Position numbers and translations under genes: made by a program. Of a stretch of 22,206 nt of DNA, positions 9,571-19,561 are shown in pieces (position 1 is the first letter of the stretch; each line of letters opens with the position of its first letter). Below the pieces are notes generated by a model. That model did no database searches, was not told the DNA's origin, and saw only the letters and a list, made by a program, of their open reading frames with translations. Source of the stretch: Apostichopus californicus (lineage: Eukaryota > Echinodermata > Holothuroidea > Aspidochirotida > Stichopodidae); assembly GCA_020650975.1 (NCBI GenBank), contig JAIPMN010002199.1, positions 1 through 22,206 of the forward strand, in the 5' to 3' direction.

Positions 9571-12500
9571 ATGAAATTGTTCCTAAGTTTCCTGATTATC
9601 ACTGGCCTTGGAACGCCGTCGTGCCTCGGATTCATGCAGGAGTTGGATGAAATAGATATGACATTCATGTTGCCGATCGCGTACAGACCTCTAAAAGATA
9701 AGCCCGAACATGGAATATGTTTCCAGGAAAGTAAGTATAAATATAATGTCTTTACTGCCTGTTCGTCTCTTCATGAGAATATAATGTTTGACTGTTTTGG
9801 TTTATTCGCGACCGTCCTTGGTAATTAACATATTTTGACATTCAAAGAAATGGTTTTGTTTTATATCCCTTATCAAATGTTTCTTTACATGATTAGCTTC
9901 TTCAGTTAAAGCTACTTTTTCTGATAACTAAGGAAGGGAAGATGCATAAGACAAGTGTATCAAGTTCCAAGAATTAGCAGATAGCATATATTCGGTGATC
10001 ACAATTTATGTGCAAATGTCAGCACAGGTTTGCTACAAAATGACAGATTCGCAGTGAAAATGTTCTACATTAATAGGCATGTTTCAAATTAGCACTTTAT
10101 TAGGCACCTCCTGGGTAATGGGTGCTATAGATATCCTGTTTACGATGTACAAGATACAACCCCACTGGTTGAGATGCGCTATATACGCGTATATCTTCTT
10201 GGTAGCAGGTATACAGTTGTTGGTTTAAACGTAATTGCAAACGGGGATTCCAGTCGGTACCTGGAATAGAATAGTTTGAAACTTTTAATATCTTATCCAG
10301 TTGAGACAATTTTTCCGATGATTATACCATTTTATACAACACCTAATTATATTCCGGCCATTTGATTGGTCAATTGCTCGTCGATTGCATGCAAAATCCG
10401 CTCTATTCCACTCTATGAAATAGAACCATGGGTTATACTGTTTTGATAGCACTTTTTTCAATGGTAAGGAGAGCAGAGAAACCTGTCTGTTCAAAACAAT
10501 CTGTTGCATGAGTGCATTTTACACATCTATAATACAAATATTCAATTTTGAAGGTGTTGTATAAAACAAATAATGAATGGTTTCCATTCGCGCAATAGTG
10601 CAAATATTTCATTCGTTGAAAGATGTAATTTGTTCCATTCGACTCGGCTGCGCCTCGTTGAATGGAACATTCCATCTTTCAACTCATGAAATATTTGCAC
10701 TATTGCACTCATAACCATTTATTATCGTGTATACTATACTGTCCTCTCGTGTCATGTTTCAAAACACTCGTACTGACAGTATCAACAGTTCCAAACCTGT
10801 ATTTGAATAGAAAAACAGAATAGTCATACTGCTCATACTGTTAGTACCGGTGCTTTGAAGCTTGGCATGAAAATACCGAATTATAAAGAGAAAATGTTCC
10901 AACGGGGTGGTTTTCAGCGACTAGTCATCATATATCTTATTTTAGTTTGTAAAGTTAGAATTACTCCTCATTACAGTTAATTATTGTAAACTGCGATAAT
11001 TAAAAAGATAATGTTGATGATGCAACCTTATAACAGACGATTTTGTTAAATTTATAAAACGCCACTATAATAATATAAAAAAAAACTCTAGAGAGCCATA
11101 AAGCAAGTCTTCAAACTTTATAGCATACCTAGTTAGTTGTTCTAGTTTCGCTATTTATCAGATAAAATCCCTTTTATGTATATTTATAAACATTTAAATG
11201 CTACGACGACAAATACTTGCCAATCCTATGGAAACCTCAACATGAAATCATTTCAGATAAAGGCCTTATCTTAAATTATTTTAAAACTGAGCTTTCTTTT
11301 ATTTTCGATGCCAGTTTTTTTTTAAATGATATAATGATTTCGTTGTTGTTATAACACTAGTAATATACAGTAGCGTGCACATGATTTCAAATGTAGGCGG
11401 AGGGCGGGAGGAGTGGGGGGGGGGGGGAAGCAGTTGGAGTTTGCAATTACAACATTTTCACCGACTGGCTCAGGTATAATCTTCATAGAATGGCTAGAGT
11501 CTTCTTTCAGCAAATTAAAAGTCAAATTAATGAGGCATTCTGAGGCATAATTAGACTATAAATTAGTTCTATATATTAAGTAGTTCTAAACGCAAGTTTC
11601 TGCTAATGAATACTTTTGTGTGGGGTTGCAAACAGGGGGATGTACGTACGTATAAATGGTATAATTCTTGCCCGACTGATTAAACCAAACATCCCCTGAA
11701 TCATTGTCCCTCGATTAACGTTTGGATTTCTCGACAGCTGCTTTCAGTTGCGCAGTGCCTGGGGAACGTGTGGAGAGTTTTTTCGAATGTCTGACCTGTT
11801 TTTGCAGCGACCACTTGGAAGTATTTTGTTGCCGGGAGTAAGTTTTTCAGATATAATTTACCAAATATTTTGGGTAATAGACCAAAAATATTCTCCTTCA
11901 ATAGATATGTGAGTTTGTACTATCAAGTTATTGTCACTCTATTAGAAAACGCTAACAGGTTAAGCCAGGCTCAAAAATATTAAGACGGAATTTATCAACA
12001 CTTTCAGCGCCTGTTTGCCCCCCCCCCCCCAACACCCCATTTAAAGTTATATAACAGACTGCGATGTCATTACATCAGATGTTCTTTAAAAGAATATTCT
12101 GGTAGCTAAAGTTGATTGCTGAACAAATATGCTGACATTTTTCTGAATCAAACAGAGTCAAACCACGTACACTTGTACACTCGGGGAAGGAGGAGGGTGG
12201 CGTAGCACCCCAACTGACAAACATAATACTAAAATAAAAAAACTCGTCATATACAGAACATAGATATGTGACATTTACATACAGCGCAATCTAATTAATA
12301 ATTAAGAATTCGTCGAACTTGTTTGAAAGCAAATATAGCACCAGTTTTATATCAATAAGCACTCACCAACAATAATAACATTGTCTATAGTATAGATCCT
12401 CGATGTATTCTCTGGAATTAATTAATTTACCCCTTTTATAAGTCATCGTGAAATGTGAGATGTAAAATTTAACATTAAAATGTAAAACATTTCATTACTG

Positions 12501-12789
12501 GCACCCTCACTCTTCTGTTCATTCAGAAACACTGTTTGCAATGTTTACAATTTTGATGTACTCACTTTATATATTCACTTATTTATTTATTTATTCTTGA
12601 ATGTCTATTGTTTTTAGGGAACCTTATCCGGTATTGAAAGACCCAACTCGGTGTAAGCTCACTCTTGAAGAAAATTGTCGCTACAAACGGCATCCTAGAT
12701 GTAAAGACTACTGCTCAATCACTGGTTGGTACTACTCGGACGTCTCACAAGTACTTACAGTACCGATGATGCAGGAGAGCGTAAACTAG
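9571..12789 (+). CDS. gene B: PSP94/beta-microseminoprotein-like secreted protein, 3 exons, 143 aa
   Basis: Coding exons join 9571-9730, 11738-11837 and 12618-12789 (432 nt including TAG). Phases are 1 and 2 and donors GTAAGT, identical in layout to gene A. The signal peptide is MKLFLSFLIITGLGTPSCLG; a linker with MLPI at 33-36 and KPEHGIC at 44-50 follows. The cysteine-rich domain has C50, C58, PGER at 61-64, C71, C74, C76, C84-C85, C99, C107, C115, C119 and GW at 123-124. Exon 3 aligns with gene A's with about 35 identities over some 50 positions; RHPRCKDYCS is identical in both. It has one residue fewer between the cysteines of exon 3 (LEENC versus LNEKKC) and a slightly longer C-terminus (QESVN). 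The role is extracellular and otherwise unknown. The clear paralogy with gene A supports both gene models. Confidence 0.88.
9731..10329. other. gene B intron 1, 5' part
   Basis: AT-rich intron sequence. The frame running on from exon 1 stops at about 9828, so read-through would add a non-homologous tail. No repeat family recognised. Confidence 0.5.
10330..10566. mobile_element. small MITE-like element with 15 bp perfect terminal inverted repeats
   Basis: TTTTATACAACACCT at 10330-10344 is the exact reverse complement of AGGTGTTGTATAAAA at 10552-10566, framing 237 bp with no coding capacity. I could not identify a clear target-site duplication. It abuts the palindrome at 10570-10725, so the two may be parts of one larger foldback element. 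Confidence 0.5.
10570..10725. repeat. 156 bp near-perfect palindrome (hairpin)
   Basis: Two ~72-75 nt arms are reverse complements with few mismatches, centred near 10647. The string GCAATAGTGCAAATATTTCAT in the left arm is matched exactly by ATGAAATATTTGCACTATTGC in the right arm, followed inward by GTTGAAAGATG/CATCTTTCAAC and GTTCCATTC/GAATGGAAC. The ends read ATAATGAATGGTT and AACCATTTATTAT. It lies in gene B intron 1 and, if transcribed, would form a long RNA hairpin. Confidence 0.88.
10726..11737. other. gene B intron 1, 3' part
   Basis: AT-rich with a G-run at about 11416-11427. No exon-like or transposon sequence is recognisable before the exon 2 acceptor (CGACAG at 11732-11737). Confidence 0.5.
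11838..12617. other. gene B intron 2
   Basis: A 780 bp intron with a C-run at about 12019-12030 and a pyrimidine-rich end (TATTGTTTTTAG) before exon 3. It lacks the long trinucleotide array found in gene A's intron 2. Confidence 0.6.
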
Positions 12790-12824
12790 ATGGATTTTGA
12801 TTTTGAACGAGAAAGCACCCAGCG

Positions 12825-12884
12825 ATTAAATTATCCTCTCTTTTGTCATTCAGAATTAAATTATCCTCTCTTTTGTCATTCAGA
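12825..12884 (+). repeat. perfect 30 bp tandem duplication in gene B 3' region
   Basis: The 30 bp unit starting ATTAAATTATCCTCTCTTTT occurs twice with no mismatch (12825-12854 and 12855-12884), 36 bp after the stop codon. Each copy starts with ATTAAA, the commonest variant poly(A) hexamer, so the duplication also duplicates a possible poly(A) signal. Confidence 0.92.
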
Positions 12885-14569
12885 ATATTGAAATGAAAAG
12901 CTTTTAAATTGTAATGTTGTTTTATGTTATTCGGGCTCATTGTTTTGGGACATGGAGTATAGCTAGATACGGAACGCCATCTGTTTTCAATATGTTAGGG
13001 GTAAAAAAAAGTATTTCAGGAAAAATATCCGGTTGTTAATAGTTGAACTTTAAACATGCCAATATGAAAATAAGTATACTATGTTTCAACATCAGTATCA
13101 GTATCAATATGATTATATAATATATAAATAACAAGGAAATATGACAAATCAAGGTCAGTATTTCAAGAATCAAATCAACAGTTTTACTCAATCTGAAAAA
13201 AAGGTTTAAAATTTGGTTTGAATATGTCGGCGTTAATATGCGGTGCAGGTGTCATTTGTTTAATAATCTCCATCCTCCTCCCTACCCCCCCCCCACGCCC
13301 TCCCCGCCCGCACATACCCATACACAAACAAAACGCAAACTTAATATTATAAACAGAGTCGCTTTTTGGATAGAAACTGTCTCTTTCAGTTAATTCATAT
13401 ATTAATTCATATCTTACATCGCGTATCAGGGGATTGTGAGGGTGTCCACCCTCTCACCCTCTCACCCGCATCCCCCCCCCCCTCCCCCTCATTTCAGTCC
13501 TCACACGAAAGTAGTCAGTAGCATTTCCTTCTCGTTTTGATATGTTTTAAGTAGTCATGTCATGTAAACCGTGCGATAACCAACCAGATCTTATAGCTTG
13601 AACTCATAGCACGATATACTTCATCCTTGAGAATAACGTCTAGTTTTATTTGTGTTTGAGAGTAATTTACTGACTTAATTCAGTGATAAATTCATCAATA
13701 TTTCCTATCTATCTTCTAGACTGCGACGAAAATTTCCTTCCAGAAGTAGGAGTAGGATTACAAAATATTATGGGGTCATGTATGTTAAAAACACAAACTT
13801 GTTTTTATTATTAGCTCGTAGGTGGGAGGGGGTTGCCGGGGGTTGTGTCGTACTCTTAATGACAGAGTAAGAATGTCGCAAAAGAGATGGATTTCAATGG
13901 ATTGACAAATAAATTTAAAAATAAATAAGATAAAGCTGAGCTTTATAATTATACAAGGGAAAATACTTACTCATAGATCTTTTCTTAATTTGTTCATTCT
14001 ATTCAATGCTAATAATATAATAATAATAATATAATACAATAATATCGAGAAATGATCTTTAAGGAAGGAATGCTTTCATGTTTTGTGTATTTACTGTTGT
14101 GTCACTAATCCTAGAGGCATGCTTGAGGCCTATAAAGTACAGTATCTCAATTATATATGATAAAATAAGTTCTTTTAAAATCAGAGTGTTATGATATTCG
14201 CTTAGTCAGTTTATTGGCAGTTATTGATATTTACAAATTAAATTTAAGATAATGTCAACAGGTTAGTCTTCATTTAATTTGATGGGAGATGAATTTAATT
14301 CTGCTTTGGCAACTTTGAAGTTTACAATTCACTACACAATTGCATTAATGTATATAGATCGATATGTTTTAAATTTAGCAGTAAACACTAGGAAGGCTTC
14401 TTGAATTCAACAGATACGAACTGATCGTGGTTCGCCTTTGTAACCTTCCCATTCCTCTCCACCCCTCACCCCAACCCCACCCCCCCCCATTCCCAAATAT
14501 ATTTCATTCAGTCCTTTTGGCAAGACAGCGATAGTTAAAGTTTGAACCATTTTGTACGGAAACGTAGAA
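12885..14569. other. intergenic spacer
   Basis: No gene seen. Several C-rich tracts (about 13282-13293, 13471-13482, 14479-14488) and an AATAAT-type stretch near 14011-14045 occur. A small minus-strand frame at 14407-14655 translates G-rich sequence and is not a gene. Confidence 0.45.
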
Positions 14570-14574
14570 GGGAC

Positions 14575-14860
14575 TGAAATTGACGTTTTGATGAGATGCA
14601 AAAACTCGTAAATATGACAAAAGTGACGTTTTGACAATATATACCAAAATGTCAAAATCTGAAATTGACGTTTTATCGCAATGCATCAACTCGTCATAAT
14701 GAAAAAATCTGAAAATTGACGTCTTTCGAGATGCATCTCGCCAAAACGTCAGTATTCAGATATTTGTCATTTTAACGAGTTAATTGCATCTCGCCAAAAC
14801 ATCAATTTTCAGATTTTTGTCATTTTGACGAATTGTTGCATCTCATCAAAACGTTAATTG
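14575..14860. repeat. foldback element built of ~50-60 bp units around ATTGACGTTTTGATGAGATG
   Basis: The outer ends are inverted repeats: ATTGACGTTTTGATGAGATGCA-type sequence at about 14579-14600 versus its reverse complement at 14837-14858, with a single mismatch. The centre is the exact palindrome CGAGATGCATCTCG at 14727-14740. The left arm holds about four direct copies of a GACGTTTT...TGCA...ACTCGT...AATCTGAAA unit, and the right arm holds inverted copies. No coding capacity. Confidence 0.8.
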
Positions 14861-15280
14861 GCATGTTTGCATGTAAATCGAACAAAATATAAAGGGAACA
14901 TGAGACATCAAAGTGTACAATGTCATACGTGCTGCATGTTTGAATCCTGTGCAACGTTGCATCCAATTTTAAACACGCAAATTGAGAAACACCAAATTAC
15001 AATGATACATTATTGACATTACACATCAAGGTAAAAAAAGAAGAATACGAAAATATGCTGTTGCCAGGTGACAGTTATGACATCACACCTGTATGCTTTA
15101 AGTTCACCTATAAAGAATGCACTATGAGAATTTCAATTATCATATCTGTACCGGGTGATTAAATGAGTGTTGCGGTCATTGAACTAATTTAGCAGTAAAA
15201 ATATTGGAAACCTAAATAGATACAGAGTGGGTTTTATTCTGAGTACAAGTTCAAACCCATGAGTAAGACTATATACTTGA
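14861..15280. other. intergenic, no gene seen
   Basis: AT-rich sequence with nothing recognisable between the foldback element and the tandem pair. Confidence 0.5.
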
Positions 15281-15456
15281 ACCCGATTCACATAGTGTCA
15301 TACAATACTATTGTATCATAATAAAAATATAATATAAAACATCCACAATAATATTGTTGCGCATAGAATTACCCGTTCCACATAGTGTATCATACAATAA
15401 TATTGAATCATAATAATATAAAGCAGCCACAATAATATTGTTGCGTATGGTATATG
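15281..15456. repeat. two tandem copies of a ~90 bp AT-rich unit
   Basis: Copy 1 (about 15281-15370) and copy 2 (about 15371-15456) share ACCCG, CACATAGTGT, ATCATACAATA and CCACAATAATATTGTTGCG in the same order with small indels. They sit directly beside the hammerhead-like motif and may belong to the same Penelope-type element. Confidence 0.75.
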
Positions 15457-15511
15457 GCATATGGTACAGTGATATATTATTATAACAATTATATTGTGTA
15501 AAAGTAAATGG

Positions 15512-15550
15512 GCCTGACGTTTCGATTCTAGCAGGATCTTCTTCAGAGGC
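15512..15550 (-). ncRNA. hammerhead-ribozyme-like motif of Penelope-type retroelements
   Basis: Read on the minus strand: stem I strand GCCU, core CUGAAGA, one extra A, stem II GAUCC / loop UGCUA / GAAUC, core GAAA, then CGUC, and the second stem I strand AGGC. Stem I has 4 pairs, stem II 4 of 5 pairs (one C-A mismatch), and stem III would be only the palindromic ACGU. This order fits a minimal type I hammerhead, as known in the terminal repeats of Penelope-like elements where they act as dimers. The extra A before stem II and the mismatch make present activity doubtful. No reverse transcriptase or GIY-YIG domain is visible nearby, so this is probably a terminal remnant. Confidence 0.55.
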
Positions 15551-16530
15551 TAAATGACAAGTAACAGTTACAGAGGGGACAAATACACACACAGAATACT
15601 GACAGGTTAATGAGCAGGGTGGACACAAAAGAGATAGATGTAAGAGGATTAGTAGACAAGGAATGGAGATTATATTGTTAATATTACAAGACAAAACTAT
15701 TGTACAGTAGCATGTGGACCGGCTGGTACTCGAGTACAGCAAGTCTGCACTGACAAAAAAAAACACATATATAAATCAAATATATGACAGTAATTTCAGC
15801 AAAGGAGAGACGAAGGCAGAGAAACTGGTTCGTCTGTTCCATATTCCAAACACCAACTTAAATTGGAACATTGCTTTCCTTTGTAGGCAACAAGTTTTAC
15901 ACGGATACGTGTGCGTCGACACCGTGTCATATAATGCACAGACTCGTGCATACTATGGAAAGGGTTACACTCCTTACATATTCTGTACTTGGTCAAAACG
16001 TTCCGATGAATCCCAATGATCGTTCCAATGAATCCCATTGTGAAACCTAAACAGTATTGTTCAAGCAGCAGCAAAATCATTTGAAGTCGAATCAATCACT
16101 AACAGTGACATTACAGAGCTCCTAAATATATGTTTGTTTCAATCCTTCTTATAGATTACCAGATAAAAACGGCTGCATGAATCGATAGAACGGATACCTG
16201 ATCTGAAATTTACAAATATTTAACCGTTTGGAATATGATTTTTGACAGCTGCATTGTAGGATACGGTACTTTTGTTTGTATCATTAACTCTAAATGAAAA
16301 AGTACATTCCGTAGGGCTCAGCGATAACAAATAAAATAATAAACAAATAAAGAAAATAGAGGTAACCTTAATTATGGATAGTAGTTTGGTTCTAAAACTG
16401 TGTTATGTTAATATTTTGGATAATAATGATGTTGGTGCTGAATACTCATTGGTTAGTGCAACTAACAAGGTACACCATTATGTCAAATGACTCATAGTTT
16501 GTACATGAAAAACAAGAAGCAAAGTGTGTG
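15551..16530. other. spacer, possibly remnant of the hammerhead-bearing element
   Basis: The 101-codon plus frame at 15714-16019 and the minus frames at 15308-15766 and 15796-16095 were checked. I recognise no domain in them, and one minus frame runs through the tandem pair and the hammerhead motif. I see no supported gene. Confidence 0.4.
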
Positions 16531-16553
16531 CAAAGGGAGTGGTAGCTGTATAA

Positions 16554-16777
16554 GGGAGTGCTAGCTCAGTGGTTAACGCCGGTGCCTTCCAATCATAAGG
16601 TCCCGAGTTACAGTCACTCCAAGATATATGTATGTCGTCCAGTTACAGAGTTGTTGACAATTGACAGTTCATAATCATGAACGTTATATATGAATCTAAG
16701 AGGCGTTTGCGGCTTTGATAAGCCAATGATGGCTTCTTCGCGAGTTCCTGCTAGCAGGAGGATCTAAAATACATACA
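16554..16777 (+). mobile_element. tRNA-derived SINE, probably truncated
   Basis: A tRNA-like head (16554-16620) has acceptor halves GGGAGTG and CACTCC (6 of 7 pairs possible) and a perfect A-box (TAGCTCAGTGG, 16562-16572). The B-box is decayed (GAGTTACAGTC) and a CCTT/AAGG anticodon-like stem is visible. A tRNA-unrelated body follows, with a GGCTTTGATAAGCC hairpin and a TCCTGCTAGCAGGA palindrome, ending near ATACATACAT. It is too divergent to be a working tRNA gene. Confidence 0.6.
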
Positions 16778-16792
16778 TCGTTCATGATTTCA

Positions 16793-16855
16793 CCCTCGTG
16801 TTAGCTCATTGGTTCTCAAATCATTTTCTTTCACTGCCAGAGGTTCGCACTGGAT
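16793..16855 (+). repeat. second tRNA-like fragment (SINE head)
   Basis: TTAGCTCATTGG at 16801-16812 resembles an A-box, and AGGTTCGCACTGG at 16840-16852 resembles a B-box, at tRNA-like spacing. It probably derives from another SINE copy inserted next to the first. The cloverleaf stems are poor. Confidence 0.4.
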
Positions 16856-16940
16856 TGAGCAACAAGAGAGATACAATCAAGAAAACGTGCAGGGTAGACC
16901 GGTATGGTGCTCAGGGGGACTAAGGCTTATCCGATTAGAG

Positions 16941-17313
16941 CAGGAGTGGGCAACCTTTTGAATGAATGGGCCAGATATAAGGAGTGAAAAATTGACTGGG
17001 CCGCACCCAACCAACGACCTGCTGTTGATTTCAAACATTTGATTCCGAGGACTTTCAAGCAATAGGTGTGTGTACTTAATCTGTATTCACAAAAATATAA
17101 TATCAATACAGTACAGTTGATAATTAATGGGAATAATAGTCCTACCTGACAGCATCATTAGTGCAGATAAATTCTAAGCAGCTATAGCTCGTTTTTTGTG
17201 ATGATGTGAAATAGATTGATTTTTTTGCTTTTTCTTGAGACATCTCACGGGCCGCAGAAAAAAATCACTGGCAGGCCGCATGTGGCCCGCGGGCCGTAGG
17301 TTGCCCACCCCAG
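16941..17313. mobile_element. hAT-type non-autonomous DNA transposon (MITE), about 373 bp
   Basis: CAGGAGTGGGCAACCT at 16941-16956 is matched by the reverse complement of AGGTTGCCCACCCCAG at 17298-17313 (14 of 16). The flanks share ATTAGAG: GATTAGAG directly left, CATTAGAG 3 bp beyond the right end, a plausible 8 bp duplication with one change. Subterminal GGGCCGC and GCCCGCGGGCC blocks resemble common hAT-family MITEs starting CAGGGGTGGGCAA. There is no transposase. Confidence 0.65.
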
Positions 17314-17324
17314 GATCATTAGAG

Positions 17325-18371
17325 TAAAACCAGGGAGACGTTATCGAAATTAGTTTCCTGTTAAGACTATATGTGGGGCTGGTTTGCCTTTCGCGTGCCG
17401 GATTAAGGCCGCGCGCAGCCATTCGATCGAGGGGCCCTATCTTAGATCGTCAATATTAATGCTCGATGAGACTGCAGGGAAAACATGGCATACACAAATA
17501 AAATGCAAATATTTATGATTATGATCCATGAATATGGAGATGATGTGATCAATTGAGTAACGTAAAGCATGCTGTAAATTAGCAAGGAATTAGTGCAGCT
17601 GTATCTTGTGCCTATAGTTTAGTTAATAAATTACAGAAAAGTAGCATCTGCTTGATGGTAATAAGTATACAACTTCCATCATTTTATAATTAACAGGATT
17701 GCACAGGATTTTCGTTCTGTGCGCTTTGTGATGAGACTACGTGTGAAGGGAATGTTTTTGCTGAAATGATTGGACGAACGGAGATGGAGTGGTCCCGGAG
17801 GCACGGTGGTGGGGGTGGGTGATGTGGTTATGTTGTTTATCTGTCATTGATTGTCTATAGCAGAGATCAGAGCGGTAAACAATGCATAGATCAAAGAGAG
17901 ATCTATATGTGTAAACATGGTAAACATATTTGATAATTGCACTGCTAAACACACTCCTATAAAGCAAAGCCCAAATCGCTTACGGCCCCAACAATAATGG
18001 GTTTATAGAAAGGGCGTCGACGACAAGGTCCCGTCACCCCGGGGACAATTATCACACCAGGTCTCCATATTGAAGTCTGCATTTTTCCGAAAGTGTACAT
18101 ATGAATATGAAAAAACATTGTTTATTATAGCGTACATATTTTCCAGGCCCCCTGATAGACCGGAGCACATGGCCTGCACCCCCTAGTGCTCCCCGCTCGC
18201 CAGGCCTGAAGTTAACTCTATACTGTTGCCTGTATAGAGGTGGAAGTCGTGGAGAAGATGAAATACCTGCCCAAAGTTCTGTGGTAAATAATTTAACTAT
18301 ACGCGTCATTTGTTTCGTTTCCATGGTGAGGCTTTATACCCATCGGATATTATCATAAGAGCACATATATA
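17325..18371. other. intergenic, no gene seen
   Basis: Mixed-composition sequence, more GC-rich around 17380-17440 and 18000-18250. The small open frames on either strand (for example 17737-17967 and 18052-18324, both minus) show no domain or plausible splice structure. Confidence 0.4.
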
Positions 18372-18479
18372 CCACAATAAGCCCGTTTGCCTCAATATGT
18401 CCGTTTGCCACAATGAGTCTGTTTGCCACGATGAGTCCGTTTGCCACGATGAGTCCGTTTGCCACGATGATTGATTTTG
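18372..18479. repeat. 18 bp minisatellite, six units
   Basis: Six contiguous 18 bp units of the type CCACGATGAGTCCGTTTG start at 18372, 18390, 18408, 18426, 18444 and 18462. Units 4 and 5 are identical; the outer ones have diverged. The WQTDSS-type peptide repeats on the minus strand are translations of it, since 18 is a multiple of 3. Confidence 0.93.
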
Positions 18480-19561
18480 CCACGGTGGGCGAGCAAGCTG
18501 CAAATGGAAAGATTGCTCCTCCCGGGCAGGATCTCGCACCAGAATGTTACGTAAATTGGAACACATGGCGTAAGCATGTTTTCGGAGGTAATGAAAGGGC
18601 TTCCTTTTGGGGGAATGTACTCTGAAGAATTGGCATGCAGGTGTTTCTGAATGAGTTTCTCTCATTGGTGGGAAACCGGTGATGGTATATATACTCGTCC
18701 TGAACAAAAGGTACCCATCTGGAGTATTGTCGAGGTGCTGTGTACGCCATCGTTTGGGACGGAATTTCTATTAGCCTTAATGATGGCGTATTCGATAAGT
18801 ACCCACAGGCAAAAAATCTGTTTTAAAGATATTTAGACGATTATATTTGGCTCGATAGTCGCAGTCTATCGAGAAGGAATAAATGGGAAAATAGGTTAAT
18901 ATGCAAATATCTCATATGAGCTGTCACTCACCGTACTCGCACTGATAGTGCAAGCTGATTACTTTTCTGTTTATCTCCACAATCGAATGGTTAACATAAA
19001 GTTAACGATTTAAATTATTGAGGGTGCAACTTGATACCTTGTTTGTTTATCTCCAAAATTCAATTGTTTAGCATAACGTTACAGATTTGCAACATTTGAC
19101 AATGTTAAGTAACTTTACCACGTACTAACACTCCTTGTGGTTTAACACGATTAATAATTTATCAATATACGAGATTCTACCAGTTTTAATTTTTAATTTT
19201 TAATTAATGACTAGACTATTTAGAGTTTGTTCAATACACATATTTGACATGTTTGCTATCTGCACATGTCAATGAGATAATATTTAATATGTTATGACAT
19301 GAAAAGGAACCTCGGTCTTGTCTTTCTACTGAATGTCTCGTGGAGATAAAAAATGATAAAATAGAGTGTAGGACATCCCCAAATGCTATTGCACGATTGC
19401 GATGCAAAGTTGAAGAACGTGTCAGTTTTAATATTTTTCATTCAGTGTTTAAACTAAAATACACCAATCATAAGAAATGTTAAGAGTTTGTGAATAACTC
19501 AGAGATCAATCAATTCGTGCATACGTATAATACTATCTATATCATCTCAAATCAGAAGAAT
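18480..19561. other. spacer upstream of gene C
   Basis: No gene seen. The last ~700 bp are AT-rich, including three TTTTTAATTT-like repeats near 19185-19205. A CCAAT string at about 19465 and a TATAAT string near 19525 precede gene C's ATG, but neither can be assigned as a promoter element with confidence. Confidence 0.4.

Noticed and set aside
15308..15766. 152-codon minus-strand frame containing EEDPARIETSGPF
   Set aside because: The frame runs across the tandem pair and the hammerhead motif. This kind of peptide is a common artefact of translating that motif in many genomes.
15714..16019. 101-codon plus-strand frame
   Set aside because: It begins at GTG with no Met context, has no recognisable domain or signal peptide, and overlaps an equally long minus frame. 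Not supportable as a gene.
16554..16620. Functional tRNA gene
   Set aside because: The B-box is degraded and the anticodon and T arms do not form a proper cloverleaf; it is better explained as a SINE head.
18408..18479. GATGAGTCCG strings resembling a hammerhead core (CUGAUGAGUCC)
   Set aside because: The leading CU of the core and the partner GAAA after a stem are missing; the similarity comes from the minisatellite unit.
18306..18707. 133-codon minus-strand frame with WQTDSS repeats
   Set aside because: The repeated part is the 18 bp minisatellite, which stays open because 18 is a multiple of three.
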